Below, in pieces: positions 37,501 through 46,997 of a stretch of 64,000 bases of DNA. A program made the translations under genes and the position numbers. A model generated the notes under the pieces. It was not told the DNA's origin, did no database searches, and was given only the letters and a program-made list of their open reading frames with translations. Every line of letters begins with the position of its first letter. Position 1 is the stretch's first letter. The stretch covers positions 114,942,701 to 115,006,700 of the forward strand of contig OX104134.1 of assembly GCA_944470555.2 (NCBI GenBank), given 5' to 3'. Source of the stretch: Heterobilharzia americana. Its lineage: Eukaryota > Platyhelminthes > Trematoda > Strigeidida > Schistosomatidae.

Positions 37501-40500
37501 GGTCGCCTAAATATCGTTGAAGTTAAGAAAGCTGTATGGAACCTGGAACGATGCATAGCAGAAGGGTCTGACAGACTGCCACGTGAAGTTTACATGGATA
37601 TCGGTAGGATATGGTTGATTAGATTAATGGAGGTACTATGTGGTGTATGGGAATCAGAGGTAGTGTCGTCAGACTGATCTACTTCACTGATCATCCCAGT
37701 CTATAAGAAGGGGAGGGATCTTCTTGTGAAAACTGAAATGGAATTAATCTGACTAATATTGTGCCCATTATCCTGTGGTCCATGGTTATCCAACGCTTAA
37801 GTAGAGGCCGAAAACTGAAAATTCGAGGAAGCCAGGCAGGCTTCAGACCTGGACAACGGTGCACCGTTCATATTTTTATCCTATGGCAGGTTCTAGAACA
37901 CAGGTATACGTGCCGGCATGTGACTCAGTCGACTGCAAGGTGTTGTCGCAGTGTCTGACTGTGAAGAGAATACCAAGGAACAATGTAGCTCTAATCCAAG
38001 ACCTTTACTCGAACTCACGCGGCCGTGTAAGGATTCATGGAGAGTTGTCGTGTGAATTGACGACAACTAATGGTGTCCGTCAGGCATGTCTGCTGTCACC
38101 CACTATTCCTGTTTAACTTCGTTATAGACGTACTAATGGACATCACCTTAGGTATTTCTGACTTCACAGGGATTGATCTACTACATGGATGTCGTCTGGT
38201 TGACTTAGAGTATTCAGACAATATTGTTCTGCTAGGTGACGACGTTGATGTAATGCAGGGTCTTGTGAAGGCCGTGAGGCGAAATCTAAACCACGGAAGA
38301 CATCATCCATAAAGCGTTGGGGTATTTGTGTTGCATTCCGAAGACCAAAATGCATGGGCATGAATTCAAACAAGTAAATTGCCGATCCGTAACCTGGGTG
38401 TGTTGGATTTACATGTGTCAGAGACGAGTCAAATGTAAGCTGATGCTTCAGGACTGGTCTGCTGCAAGTACTCCCAGTTTGATAATAGTTAGTGAAGTGG
38501 TGGAATGTGTAGACCACTTCACTGATTTGAGGAGTTGCATCAGTCGGAATGGACTTATTGCTGACGAAATCTCAGCTCGTAAACAAAACACCCGTTTGAC
38601 ATTTGCCAACCTGCCTCACCTGTGGCGCCGACTAACGAGATATACGACTATCGATTCAAGGACGAATATATTGGGGTGCAGTCCGTTCTGTCCTGTTGTA
38701 CGTCTGTGAGACACGGGCGTTGGAAGTAGAAGACATGAAGTGGTTACATGGTTTTGATCACACATGTCTTCGTAGCATTGCTTGCGTTTAGTGGAATCAC
38801 CGTATGAGCGATGTTGAGGTCAGGCGAATGGTACAAGGCAAGACAGGCAAGTCAATTGATGAGGTTGTGAAGCTTTGTCGACTGAGATGGCTTGGACATG
38901 TGCTGTGCATGCCTCGCCTATCTCGATGTGCCATGCTAGAGGAAGTTGGAAGACGTTCAATGTGGCCAGACCAAGATCTGGCACCAGTCGATGAAGCCTC
39001 TTACTGTTGGTGTGAGCAGTGTGGGGCAATGTGGACTGTCTGGTTGGTGTCTCCGAGATGAATGGAATGGAATCAGTGGTCGAGGACTCTTGTTGACATG
39101 GCTGAGAATCGGTCTCAGTGGTGCAGATGTATTCACTGTCCGACGTCATCTGAAGCTTGAATATTCGCACTAACCTTTATCTGCAAATTGTTTATTCTCT
39201 CACACAACTTTTTCTACTTCGATATCACTTTTTCTATCCACCTGTTCTTTGTGTACTGCTCTGAAGTGTGGCAGTTTGAAGCGATGCACCTGTATGCGAG
39301 GTTTTATGTTGATTTTTTCAGTCAGTCAGTCTTATGTCCTCTTGAAAATTGTCAGGTGTTCTAAGATTCGGAGAGCTTGTTGCAGGTTTCCATTCACGAT
39401 GGGACTATGTATTGGCTTACTGAAAATTCTTTGGTCAGTTCATCTGTCTTTTTAGATTGTTTGCTCATGGTTTTAGAGCGATGTTGTGAGCGGACTGTGC
39501 ATGTGTCCTTCTGATCGATACTTTTACTGACCACTAATTTCATGTGTTTGTAATTGAAATGATGGAAAAGATTTTTAGCTCAGGATGAGGATGATGGTGG
39601 TGGTTTGGTGTTCTCTAAGCTTTGATATTTTGTCATAAGCGTTTCATCACCAGTCTTTGTGACATCTTCAGGACTACCTTCCTAATGAGGTGAAGCAGAT
39701 TCGATTCCTATAAGAATGTTCAGATCGTGCTTTTATTGACCTTTGGTGTTGTCTAGTTGTAAGTTGGGGAGTGTTTGTAATTATCTATCATAACTGTCTT
39801 CTCTGTCACTTCATCCGGATAGTGGTCTGAGGGAATTTGGGTGCCAACAGAGTTGTGATTGGGATTGACACTTGCCGGCTGCCCACACCGTGGAAGTCTA
39901 GGTCTTCTTGAGGTACCTGAAAGAGAAAGGTTAGTGTGTGACAGCAGAGCCTAAGAGGCATCTGCTTGAGGCCGGTCATGTATAGCCTTTTCGAACCCAC
40001 GAAAATTCTCCTGTATTATGGAAGGTGTAATCGGACATACGTCTTGTAGTTTTGGATCACCACTGATGACTGATCAAAGCCACCATACTGCATAATTTCT
40101 TTGTTTAAGAAAACATGTTAAGGGTAAGGGTAACCTTTGTGGTATGGTAGGACTTCGAGGGTTCAAGCGTTTCATCAGCATTGCTGGTCAGGTCATTGTG
40201 TTATGCATGGCCGACCTCCACGTCAAATTAGCAGATATCGGTCAGGAGTTTCATCTGTCAATGATTATCATAACTCCACTAAAGTATGATTGCAAAACTA
40301 TCACTTATTTCTTTGCGCGTAGTCTTCCCAATTACGCATTTAAGTCACCTTCGAGATTTATTTGCATCTGAACATTTGGCTTTTAGCAGACTTCTGGACA
40401 ATTTTTGTAAAAATCCGAGTCGCAACCACTGGGTACTTGGGCATAGAATACGAAAAATTCTTGTTTGTCTTAATATTTCTTAGTTTTCATTTTAGCATTC

Positions 40501-41932
40501 AATCGAACATTACATAATGCAATACACACATGCCAGGTTAAATGCAGGCATGCGGGCACTTCCTTCTGCCCTTGAAAAGCTGTAGTGCTACTTGGTCCTG
40601 CCATTGTAATATCCTACGAATCGTATTTTGATACAGCGTTGGACTAGATACATGCTTGTAGCGGACTCTTTAAGTGTGTTTCTGTTAGTACCGTAGCCCA
40701 ATAAGTAAGCTCTTAGTGAAATAACAGCTTCGAAGATACTTTTCATCCCAGTACTTCAAGCTGCATGAAATAATCTGGGACGTAGTCAGTTTCCTGCCCA
40801 GCACTGTGGCATGATTCTCTGGGTGAAATTCGAAAAATGATATACGACTTATTGATCAAAAATCTACCAGATATAGAATCAGAACCGGCTGCGACCGTAC
40901 TGTAGTTTTCTTGTCTTCTAGACTAGTATAGGACTAGTGAACGCTCGAATGTTTCTGCTGTGATTACTTCTATGATCATTCTGTTAACATGCTTATCTTT
41001 TCCACTATATCTTCAGTTTCACACTATTTTGTCTGTCGCGTTTTTCGGTGTTCATGTTGTACTGAGTCAATAAAAACAGCTATAGTAGTTCACCTCTCCC
41101 TTCCTTTTTGAAAAGAAACGGCTAGGACTTTTTTGCTTGTCTATTTTTCCAAACAACAACAAGTATAAACTTATGTTTTTCTTCTGATTGGATCCGAATG
41201 CCTAGTACCACATGGCAAAATTGGAAATACTTATTGTAAACGATTCCACTACTGTTGCTTTCGTCTTGATGCCTCACATAACTTGTCTGTCTATCTATTC
41301 ACAGACAACTTATACCAAAAGTCCAATTAAAACTCAGCTGTTGGAACCATTTCATCTGTATGTCACTCCAGATAGGGACTAGTTTATATATATGATAAAC
41401 ATACGTTCGTTTGCTAACAATTTAGTGTCGACAGCAGTTTATTGACACAGTCACTAGACAAAACCACTTAATCGCTTTATACGTTGTAAGATTGTGGCTC
41501 ATTGGCTTGGATTTTCAGTTTTCAAGTAGTGGATCGCTGTTTTGAACAACAACAACCAAGTTTCATGATATCTCTCAAGCCGTTGGTGCAGCTCGCAGCC
41601 TAATGTACGAAACTGCATGTGGTTAGAATTTCCTATTTGAAGAATTCGAAACGTGTAACTTGCTACTTTAAATACATCAGAACCTTTAAAAAGCAAAATA
41701 TCCGGACAAAAATTACTTTACAATCAATGATTAGCTTACAAATACTGATGAACGTGATTGACAGATTTAACCATTGTCATAAACTACAGTTTACGTCAGC
41801 CCTAAACTAATTGGTTTTTAAATCTATTTTCAGACTGTTGGTCCTGCTGACGGCTCATCGTTTCTCCGGCCTTACTACGATCCTGCCCTGACTCTCTTGC
41901 GCCGGACTAACTACACGGTGTATTCTGGCTGA
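28531..41932 (+). CDS. TM2D1: TM2 domain-containing protein 1-like, five exons
   Basis: Exons are 28531-28702, 28739-28832, 28874-28965, 29006-29079 and 41834-41932, all with GT/AG borders; phases join to one 176-residue frame. The product starts with a signal peptide (MIYAVFVFCTCIKF). Next comes a cysteine-rich lumenal part with CEDLLPGQYLCDSPAID, TQQP and PAPGILCDG. Then two membrane helices separated by GLDRFYLGYPALG, the DRF signature of TM2 proteins, and after the second helix GFGLWYLCDILLISLE joined to TVGPADGSSF. GQYLC and FSGSEIGF fit TM2D1 better than TM2D2 or TM2D3. TM2D proteins are linked to Notch signalling (Drosophila almondex family). Introns 1-3 are 36, 41 and 40 nt; intron 4 is 12,754 nt and full of retroelements. 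The ATG at 28399 in the same frame is less likely because it would bury the signal peptide. The stop codon touches the next gene's ATG. Confidence 0.88.
30180..30265 (+). repeat. tRNA-like SINE head
   Basis: The segment tgtggagctgcgggttattc ... ggtggtttgaatcccgctc has an A-box-like start and a clear B-box (ggtttgaatcc). It belongs with the other tRNA-headed repeats of this window. Confidence 0.45.
30486..31410 (-). mobile_element. Family B part of an A/B chimeric retrotransposon
   Basis: The minus strand encodes SSGVRQGCPLSPFLFNF, the catalytic box YADDIVLLGEDAEKIQ (intact YADD), RFLLQDWSS, then MAFANLRHLWRRRDI, VYCTAVRSVLLYGCETW and LRWLGHVLRMPSH. It is a better-preserved stretch of family B, broken once near 31000-31100. 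Its 5' side joins family A in frame at 31405-31415. Confidence 0.85.
31411..33591 (-). mobile_element. Family A part (endonuclease and RT start) of chimera
   Basis: The minus strand starts at 33591 with the A 5' end, then encodes the endonuclease (GTWNVRTMFEPSKAAQ, EVLGICESRWNASG) from 33383 down. After linker regions it reaches ISSRIILERLKDAL and RPEQ at 31440. Repeat expansions interrupt it: a ggt run near 31826-31857 and ctccct units near 32198-32222. Two or more frameshifts are present. It matches 1-435 at its 5' end. Confidence 0.85.
33690..34565 (-). mobile_element. Gypsy element fragment: gag end, protease, RT start
   Basis: Minus-strand blocks run in gypsy order: a gag-end segment with SWFHNTYGDEARKC (near 34470), a protease-like active site reading GTDAEVSVLP (near 34290; family pattern DTGAEVS, so the catalytic Asp-Thr-Gly is scrambled), then GPPVASKTRRLAPDKLK and HMLGLGIIK (33870-33780), the start of the RT. 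It is inactive. It stops where family A begins. Together with 12591-14470 it covers most of one gypsy pol. Confidence 0.7.
34566..35220. other. Intron DNA without recognised feature
   Basis: AT-rich sequence between a gypsy fragment and a tRNA-like repeat; only short frames. Confidence 0.35.
35222..35300 (+). repeat. tRNA-like SINE head
   Basis: gtggtggagctgtgactcac ... cactggttcgagccacgc contains A- and B-box-like blocks (ggttcgagcc) and resembles 6085-6175. Confidence 0.45.
35377..38287 (+). mobile_element. Family B retrotransposon, leader to RT (longest copy)
   Basis: A leader (35377-35640) is followed by an open frame to 36419. This frame encodes a Ser/Pro-rich N-terminus and an endonuclease start with IQDPSVVTMFTSP and GVSIALSCRAEVALINWIPVD. 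The next frame continues the endonuclease (VFVVSTYTPSECSSDDA, 36462 on), and QRWIQVDHTAISHRWRG follows near 36770. Decayed RT blocks run from 37490 (NIVEVKKAVWNLE) through SQAGFRPGQRC (37830) to LFLFNFVIDVLMDI and a YSDN catalytic box near 38210. Frameshifts are frequent. At 38288 it is interrupted by a gypsy scrap and then resumes. Confidence 0.8.
38288..38430 (-). mobile_element. Gypsy RT scrap embedded in family B
   Basis: About 140 bases, minus strand, encode part of the gypsy RT (MHFGLRNATQIPQRFMDD) and are almost identical to 14330-14470. They replace roughly 30 bases expected in family B between the NNLRMF-like segment and KCKLMLQDWS. Confidence 0.75.
38430..39170 (+). mobile_element. 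Family B retrotransposon, ORF end (second copy)
   Basis: Same blocks as 14470-15205 (KLMLQDWSAAS, ISRNGLIADEISARKQN, VEVRRMVQGKTGKS, LCRLRWLGHVLCMP), differing at only a few bases. Here it follows the RT part of the same family in the right order. Confidence 0.8.
40141..40255 (-). mobile_element. Family B leader fragment (diverged)
   Basis: Order of blocks is as in 16170-16322 (ggacttcgagggttcaagcg, ggtcattgtg, ccacgtca, tatcggtc), but much more diverged after 40172. Confidence 0.55.
40256..41830. other. Intron DNA without recognised feature
   Basis: AT-rich, short frames only. A weak tRNA-like segment may lie near 41490-41540. Confidence 0.35.
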
Positions 41933-42237
41933 ATGTCTACAGCTGATTTACCTGGGACAGACAAAAATAAATCTAACTCCTTTCTGCGTCTGCGATATTT
42001 ATCTTTATTACAAAACCTTAGTGGTGGTTCTCCAGTTTTGATTTACTTAGCAGATTTGAAGGAGCCTCTCAGGGCCATTCTGGATATTTGGTGCCCTTCA
42101 GATATAGCCAACAGTTCAGATTTGCATTTAGAATCAGTTTTGTTTGTGTGAAAGACCTACACACTCCATTGGGTATTGTTCCCAAGGCCCGAATACGTGA
42201 GGCTGACGTAATAGCTATTCAAGCGTTCTTGAGCTGA
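41933..42237 (+). CDS. GEMIN7: GEMIN7-like SMN-complex subunit, probable frameshift
   Basis: The ATG follows the TM2D1 stop with no spacer. The first frame (41933-42151) holds FLRLRYLSLLQNLSGG, ILDIWCPSD and HLESVLFV; the second (from about 42148 to the stop at 42235-42237) holds VKDLHTPLGIVPKARIREAD and VIAIQAF. Together they follow GEMIN7: an LR.RYL.SLL helix, an Sm-like fold, and a strand with TP.G then R..D.I. GEMIN7 pairs with GEMIN6 in the SMN complex that loads Sm rings on snRNAs. The two frames are linked at gtttgtgtgaaag, where an extra tg (or one lost base) would explain the shift. Alternatively a 47-nt intron (42091-42137, gtgccc...atcag) keeps a single frame but removes residues that align with the fold. 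Length would be about 85-101 residues, against about 130 in mammals. The stop is 1 nt before the DcpS ATG. Confidence 0.65.
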
Positions 42238-42238
42238 A

Positions 42239-43412
42239 ATGTGTGATAGTTCATTTCGACTAGGTGATACTCCACCTGTTCCACCTAAGAAACGTGCCCG
42301 TCTAGATGCATCGACATTGAACTCTACTAATGGCTCAGCCGATTGTACCTCGTTCTACCCCGAAAATATGCATTTAGTTTCTGTGCTTCGGAATGACCCT
42401 AAGAGTAAGTGTTTAGTGCTCCATACACGTTTTGGCGACGACATAAAGGAAGCTATCGTAACACTTCAAAAGTCATCATTTCCTAGCGATGCTGAAACTT
42501 TAAAACGTTGTAAAGTAGTGAATAAAGTTCTTATTCCACATGCTGCACATGAAACTAAAGACCGCTGCAATGAACTAGATGAGAAAACGAAGATGACAAA
42601 TCCATCTCTTTTCCAGAATGGCAAGCAAAGTCAATTATGACCAATGATATCTATCATCGTTTTCTTGTAACAAATGGTTTGGAGTCCGTCAACGGTGTTG
42701 ACATGACGGTGATTTATCCAGCTGAATCACACCACTTTGCGAAGTTTTACTGCTTCTGGTCGCCGTATTATTCAAGAGACTCCAGAAATCTATAAAGATA
42801 TCATCGTTCCTTTCTTGTCCCAAAAGCCTAAAGATCTCACTTGGATCGACAATATAGTAACAGGAACTGCTGAGCAGGATCGTGTTCTTCACACTGATGT
42901 CGATGAACAGTTTGGTTTCACATTAGTACTAGATTACCGTGGGATGGAGCTCGTCTTCAAGAACTTCACTGCTTAGGTATTTCTCATGATCAGAAATTGA
43001 CATGTCTACGAGATCTACGCAGCTGTCATGTCCAATGCTAAAAAAGATTTTACAAATGGGGCGTAGTACACTTTTTGCCAAGTATTCTAAGCGAAATACT
43101 TCTGATGGCCAAGCGTCCCATGATGATTTCAAGGATGTTTTGTCAGAAGATCAAATCCTCGCGTATATACATTATCCTCCAACATTTTATAGACTTCATG
43201 TTCATTTTATGCACGTCGATTCTGGAGACAGCTATGGTACAATCGCAGGTCGAGCACATATATTAGAAGAAGTTATTCGTAATCTTGAGCAAAACGATTT
43301 GTATTATGCTGAACGTACAATCACAATCTTTCTACACGATCGTAGTCCCATGTTTGTCGCTGTTTGTGAAGACAGTTGCCAAAAGTCTACTGAAGATCCA
43401 ATTCCCAGTTAG
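42239..43412 (+). CDS. DCPS: Scavenger decapping enzyme DcpS, frame broken by indels
   Basis: Exon 1 is 42239-42506; an intron 42507-42616 (gttgta...ttccag) leads to exon 2, 42617-43412. DcpS hydrolyses the m7G cap dinucleotide left after 3'-5' mRNA decay. Visible blocks are an N-terminal basic motif PPVPPKKRARLD, then QWQAKSIMTNDIYHRF, MTVIYPAESHHFAKF, IIQETPEIYKDI, LTWIDNI, QFGFTLVLDYR, ELHCLGISHD, LTCLRDL, MLKKILQMGRSTLF, HYPPTFYRLHVHF (HIT motif) and GRAHILEEVIRNLE. The frame shifts at 42745-42748 (T run, one base too many), about 42938-42943 (one too few) and 43031-43033 (C run, one too few). None falls at a usable splice site. In the HIT motif the first of three His is Arg (codon 43191-43193); the catalytic middle His remains. 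It is either a decaying gene or a place with consensus errors. Confidence 0.8.
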
Positions 43413-43899
43413 ACGTTCTTTTGACTCGTACTTCTGGAAGAAAATATATGATTCAATATTACTGTTTAAACTTTTTGATAATGTTCTGTTCATAGTTGAT
43501 GTAATATAAAAATGGATTTTTTTAATTAGAATTTTTGACTTCCCATAAAGTGAGTATTTAAACTGTTCCAAGCCACATTGAAATTTACATACCAAAATGA
43601 ACTATTTTTTGTAACTGAAAGTGACATTTATACATCATTAGTATGGCTATAGATCCCTGGTCTAGGCAACAAGTTGTAGGACAGCATCAACGTAGGATAT
43701 ATCAATGTTGTGTACCATGTAAGTTGTCATGTCTCATATTAACCCATCAAGGCACTATGTTGAAAGTTAGAAATCAGAAAGAAAATAGTAGAAACTCTTA
43801 AAAAGAGAACAAAATGGATGAAATTCGGTATGATGATTAAAATGGAAATAATGCGTAGATGCGTCACATCATTCAGAGCCTCCAACCACCGGATTCGGT

Positions 43900-44935
43900 T
43901 TTCATGCGAACCGGAACCAGGAATCTACACGGCTCTGAACAACAGCTTATGACTTCGCACCATGTTTTTTGGTTTGACTGTCTCTCACCTTTTTCCATCC
44001 CAAATCCACTTTAGCTAACATTAGCAGATAAAAACTAGGCATGTGTGTGTAGCACGTCAATTGATGTTGGTCGGCAATCTAGGAACTGACTTAGCCATTC
44101 TGTCTCAAACTTTACGTCTGACTTCGACATAACCAATGTGGTGACACCACGACATGGCCTGTGCTACGAACGCGACGGTGGTTGACCCTCGGTAGCCTCA
44201 TTTCTTCGACATATAGTAGAGCAGGGCGAACTGCCGTGCACTCCACCCTTCATAGACAGTCAGATATCACAGTTGGCGAAAGCCAACCGAGCAGAGCTTT
44301 CGTTGTTTACTGACCAGACTTTTCAAGTGAAATTGTCAACGCTTTCAACCATTTTGCTCCATACTGTGAGACACCACTAAGGCAGACAAGTCCTAAAGAA
44401 ATCTCTATTTAGTTAGTAGGAAATGCATCCTGAACATTCTCAAATTGTCACTTAAGGTTTCCAAAAGACTGCATCTGGACAACCTCTTCACTTAACAGAA
44501 ATATGTCATCCGTACACTACGTCTACCAAGCATTCTCATGTGATAAATCAAACCCTGAAAAGTTGGACAACTGGAGGAAGACTTCGCAATAAGATTTATA
44601 ATAAAGTTGTGTAACTATGGAGGGATTGGATATCAATGACGGACACTACTAGAGGTACATCACTCACCATGGTCTTTATCACGCCCACACGTGTTTGAAT
44701 ACAGAGCCTTAAGCAGCATCATTTGCTCTCCTGTTATCCATTTCAATGAAGGATACTTTCATAAGACCTTTCCATCGCCGGAGTCGAAGGGAGCCTTAAG
44801 GTCGAGAAATGCAGCTAGTGTCGGGCGTTGGTAAGTGTGCATGTGCTCCATGACCTAACGGAAGGCGAGTATCCGGTAAACACACATGACCACTTTTGAA
44901 ACTTGCCTTGTGTTCTCGAGTTTGCTGTTCCTGAG
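43900..44935 (-). mobile_element. Family B retrotransposon, RT and ORF end (decayed)
   Basis: The minus strand matches family B segments seen at 30500-31400 and 16700-17600 (regions around the gypsy-free RT, for example 44200-44260 and 44400-44480), with many indels and no open frame. Confidence 0.6.
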
Positions 44936-44940
44936 CTACA

Positions 44941-44941
<1 letters not shown>

Positions 44942-45004
<63 letters not shown>
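44942..45004. repeat. (ATT)n microsatellite
   Basis: About 21 tandem att units. It sits between two minus-strand family B pieces. It may be an inserted RTE tail, as at 21898, but no RTE ORF adjoins it. Confidence 0.8.
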
Positions 45005-45117
45005 GTAGTACTTTCAATCTTGGATACAGTTAGTCAAACCATAGTTATCACAAGAAGTTATTTCTCCTTACTGAAGACAGACAGTTAGTGATTAGCAGCA
45101 GTTAGAAGAGACCATAT

Positions 45118-45760
45118 CTGATTCCCTTAACACTTAAGTTAACCTGCATAATAGTACGCGAACACCGTACTCAAATACCTCCGGAGCTAGTCCGTCACTG
45201 CCAGCTGTCCTTAGTTGTTTCAGGTTACTTGCAGCTTTGTCGAATTCTGCAAGTGTTGGACACCTTATCTCAAATGTTGTATTGGGGACGCGACTGGATA
45301 GTGCATAACAGGATGGTAGGCGGAGCCCATTTTAGTTTTGTATCCATTGTTCCAGTCGTCTTCCATGCGAGCGGATTGCAGAAGTATTTGTCTCCACTGT
45401 CGTCTCACTAAACATTGGTTCTTTCACCGTGGTTTCCTTGATAAGTCTGAATGACAGTGAACTAGGGTTTGTTGCTCAGATCTCTTCCATCTCGTTGACC
45501 TTCCGTAACCACCACTGCTTGTGGTCGTGGGAAAACTTTTCTTCAGTTTACATTTGAGCTGTTTCCGTGCTTCATTGTGCTCGAAGCCTGTAGGGATGCG
45601 TTCACGCTCACTCATTAATTCAGAATAAGCTGCCGAGATCTACTGGCCCTTTGTAACCACATTTTGAGGGTCAATTAGGGTCTTTGACACTTTTTCGATA
45701 GTAAAGCAGAGATGGTGCCAGTCTTCTTGAGGATGATAACTTTTCATCCTGTCCATCATG
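45118..45760 (-). mobile_element. Family B pre-RT fragment, inverted copy of 17647-18270
   Basis: The minus strand repeats 17647-18270 (GFEHNEARKQLKCKLKKSF and following) with few differences. It joins a plus-strand family A piece at about 45765. Confidence 0.75.
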
Positions 45761-45764
45761 GAGA

Positions 45765-46345
45765 ATTTCGGAAACTGCTCATTACTACGGAGTACCGCAA
45801 ACCTTTATCCGCCTCATTCAACAACTATATGAAGATGCCACATGCCAGCCAAGTAATTCACAATGGGAAGCTCAGTGATGCCTTTGAAGTGAAGACAGAA
45901 GTGAAACAAGGTTGCCTACTATTCCCCCATGATATTCCTTATTGTGGTGGACTGGATCATGCAGCAAACAGTGGGGAGCTGTGAGAAGAGGGTGATACGT
46001 TGGACTGCGGAAAAGAACCTAGGAGATCTGGATTTCGCCACCGATGACTTGTGCTGATGTCACATAAACTCGAAGATCAACAGGCGAAAACTAACAAGTT
46101 GGCAGAAGAGGCATGGCAGCGAAGACGGGACTTCAAGTGAATATAGAGAAGACAGAGGTAGAGGTGATGAAGATACCCAACCAGCACCACTACCAACAAC
46201 AAACTCCAATCACCATGAACTGGAGAAACTTAAAGGAAGTAACCTCCTTCACCTATCTAGGAAGCACTGTTTCAACTACAGGCGGGACAGGCACAGACGA
46301 GGATGTCAAAGCCAGTCAGAATCGGAAAAGCAAGACAGGTGTTCA
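45765..46345 (+). mobile_element. Family A retrotransposon fragment, RT part
   Basis: The plus strand encodes WKLL-like start, SQVIHNGKLSDAFEVKTEV, KQGCLL, a decayed catalytic region, KTGLQVNIEKTEV and FTYLGSTVSTTGG, parallel to 22490-23010 (minus). Frames are broken. Confidence 0.75.
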
Positions 46346-46364
46346 TTAGCCTGGAGATCTTCAC

Positions 46365-46620
46365 TTCAACCATCAAGACAAAATGGGAGATATCGAGGAA
46401 CATCCCTGAAGAAACCTGTGTGGAAGAACACTGGAAGTCTTTGAAAGCTATGTGGAAAGAAACCTGCACAACAGTATTAGGAAGGAAGAAGGTGGAAGAC
46501 AAGGAATGGAACTCGACGGGTACCTGGAAGCTGATAGAGGAGGGAGAGGAGGATGGTGAAGCAGAAGATAAACCAGTGCAAGGATGCTCAACGACAAGAG
46601 GAACTGAGCACAATGATTCT
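46365..46620 (+). mobile_element. Family A linker fragment out of order
   Basis: Encodes KWEISRNIPEETCVEEHWKS and following residues as at 23833-24085 (minus). In an intact element this lies before the RT, but here it follows the RT piece. Confidence 0.7.
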
Positions 46621-46900
46621 TCGTGTCACTCTAGCTAAATATCTTGATCTCTAGGTACAAGTTGCAATAATTCATTAGGTATTAGTATACTTAAGTTCTT
46701 ACTTAAGCGTTTATCTGGATAGTACACGGCTGATTTCGCCCAGAATCCTAGTTAGAAAGTACCACGATTTCGTTAGAACTTCAGTTATGGATACACTCTC
46801 AAAAGTATGAGTACTAGTAGTGGCTTTGTGGACTACAAGATAAAAATTGACGACGTAGAATGAAGAAACGTACCACTGGATAAGTGAGTTATAAAAAAAA

Positions 46901-46968
46901 AGTGTTTGTAAAATCCCAATAAAGTAGGAAAATAAATTTTGGACTCTTCACAACCTCATGGAAGCTAC
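46901..46968 (+). repeat. Short direct repeat, copy 1 (partner 47688-47752)
   Basis: Both copies share tgtttgtaaaatcccaataa-like and aaaataaattttt blocks followed by catggaagc. They lie just before each arm region of the large inverted repeat. A diverged relative is near 56430-56480. Confidence 0.6.
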
Positions 46969-46997
46969 ATGAATCTGTGAACCAAAAATCCTTGATA

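Larger units (their letters stand above)
38288..40172. repeat. 1.88-kb near-identical direct repeat, copy 2
   Basis: Matches 14330-16213. Beyond 40172 both copies continue into inverted family B leaders that are clearly different from each other, so the high identity stops inside a shared repeat. Confidence 0.85.
29080..41833 (+). other. 12.75-kb last intron of the TM2D1-like gene
   Basis: It begins gtgagt and ends ttttcag. It contains family B and A retroelement pieces, a gypsy fragment, tRNA-like repeats and the second copy of the 1.88-kb repeat. No other host exon was recognised inside it. Confidence 0.8.

Noticed and set aside
42091..42137. 47-nt intron that would restore one GEMIN7 frame
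   Set aside because: Possible and not excluded, but it removes ILDIW.PSD-side and LESVL residues that align with the Sm-like fold; a dinucleotide slip explains the homology better.
42745..43033. Introns as the cause of the DcpS frame changes
   Set aside because: Homology runs without loss across each site and there is no usable GT/AG pair of workable length.
44942..45004. CRISPR-like or satellite array
   Set aside because: It is a simple att microsatellite without spacers. No CRISPR array is expected or seen in this eukaryotic DNA.
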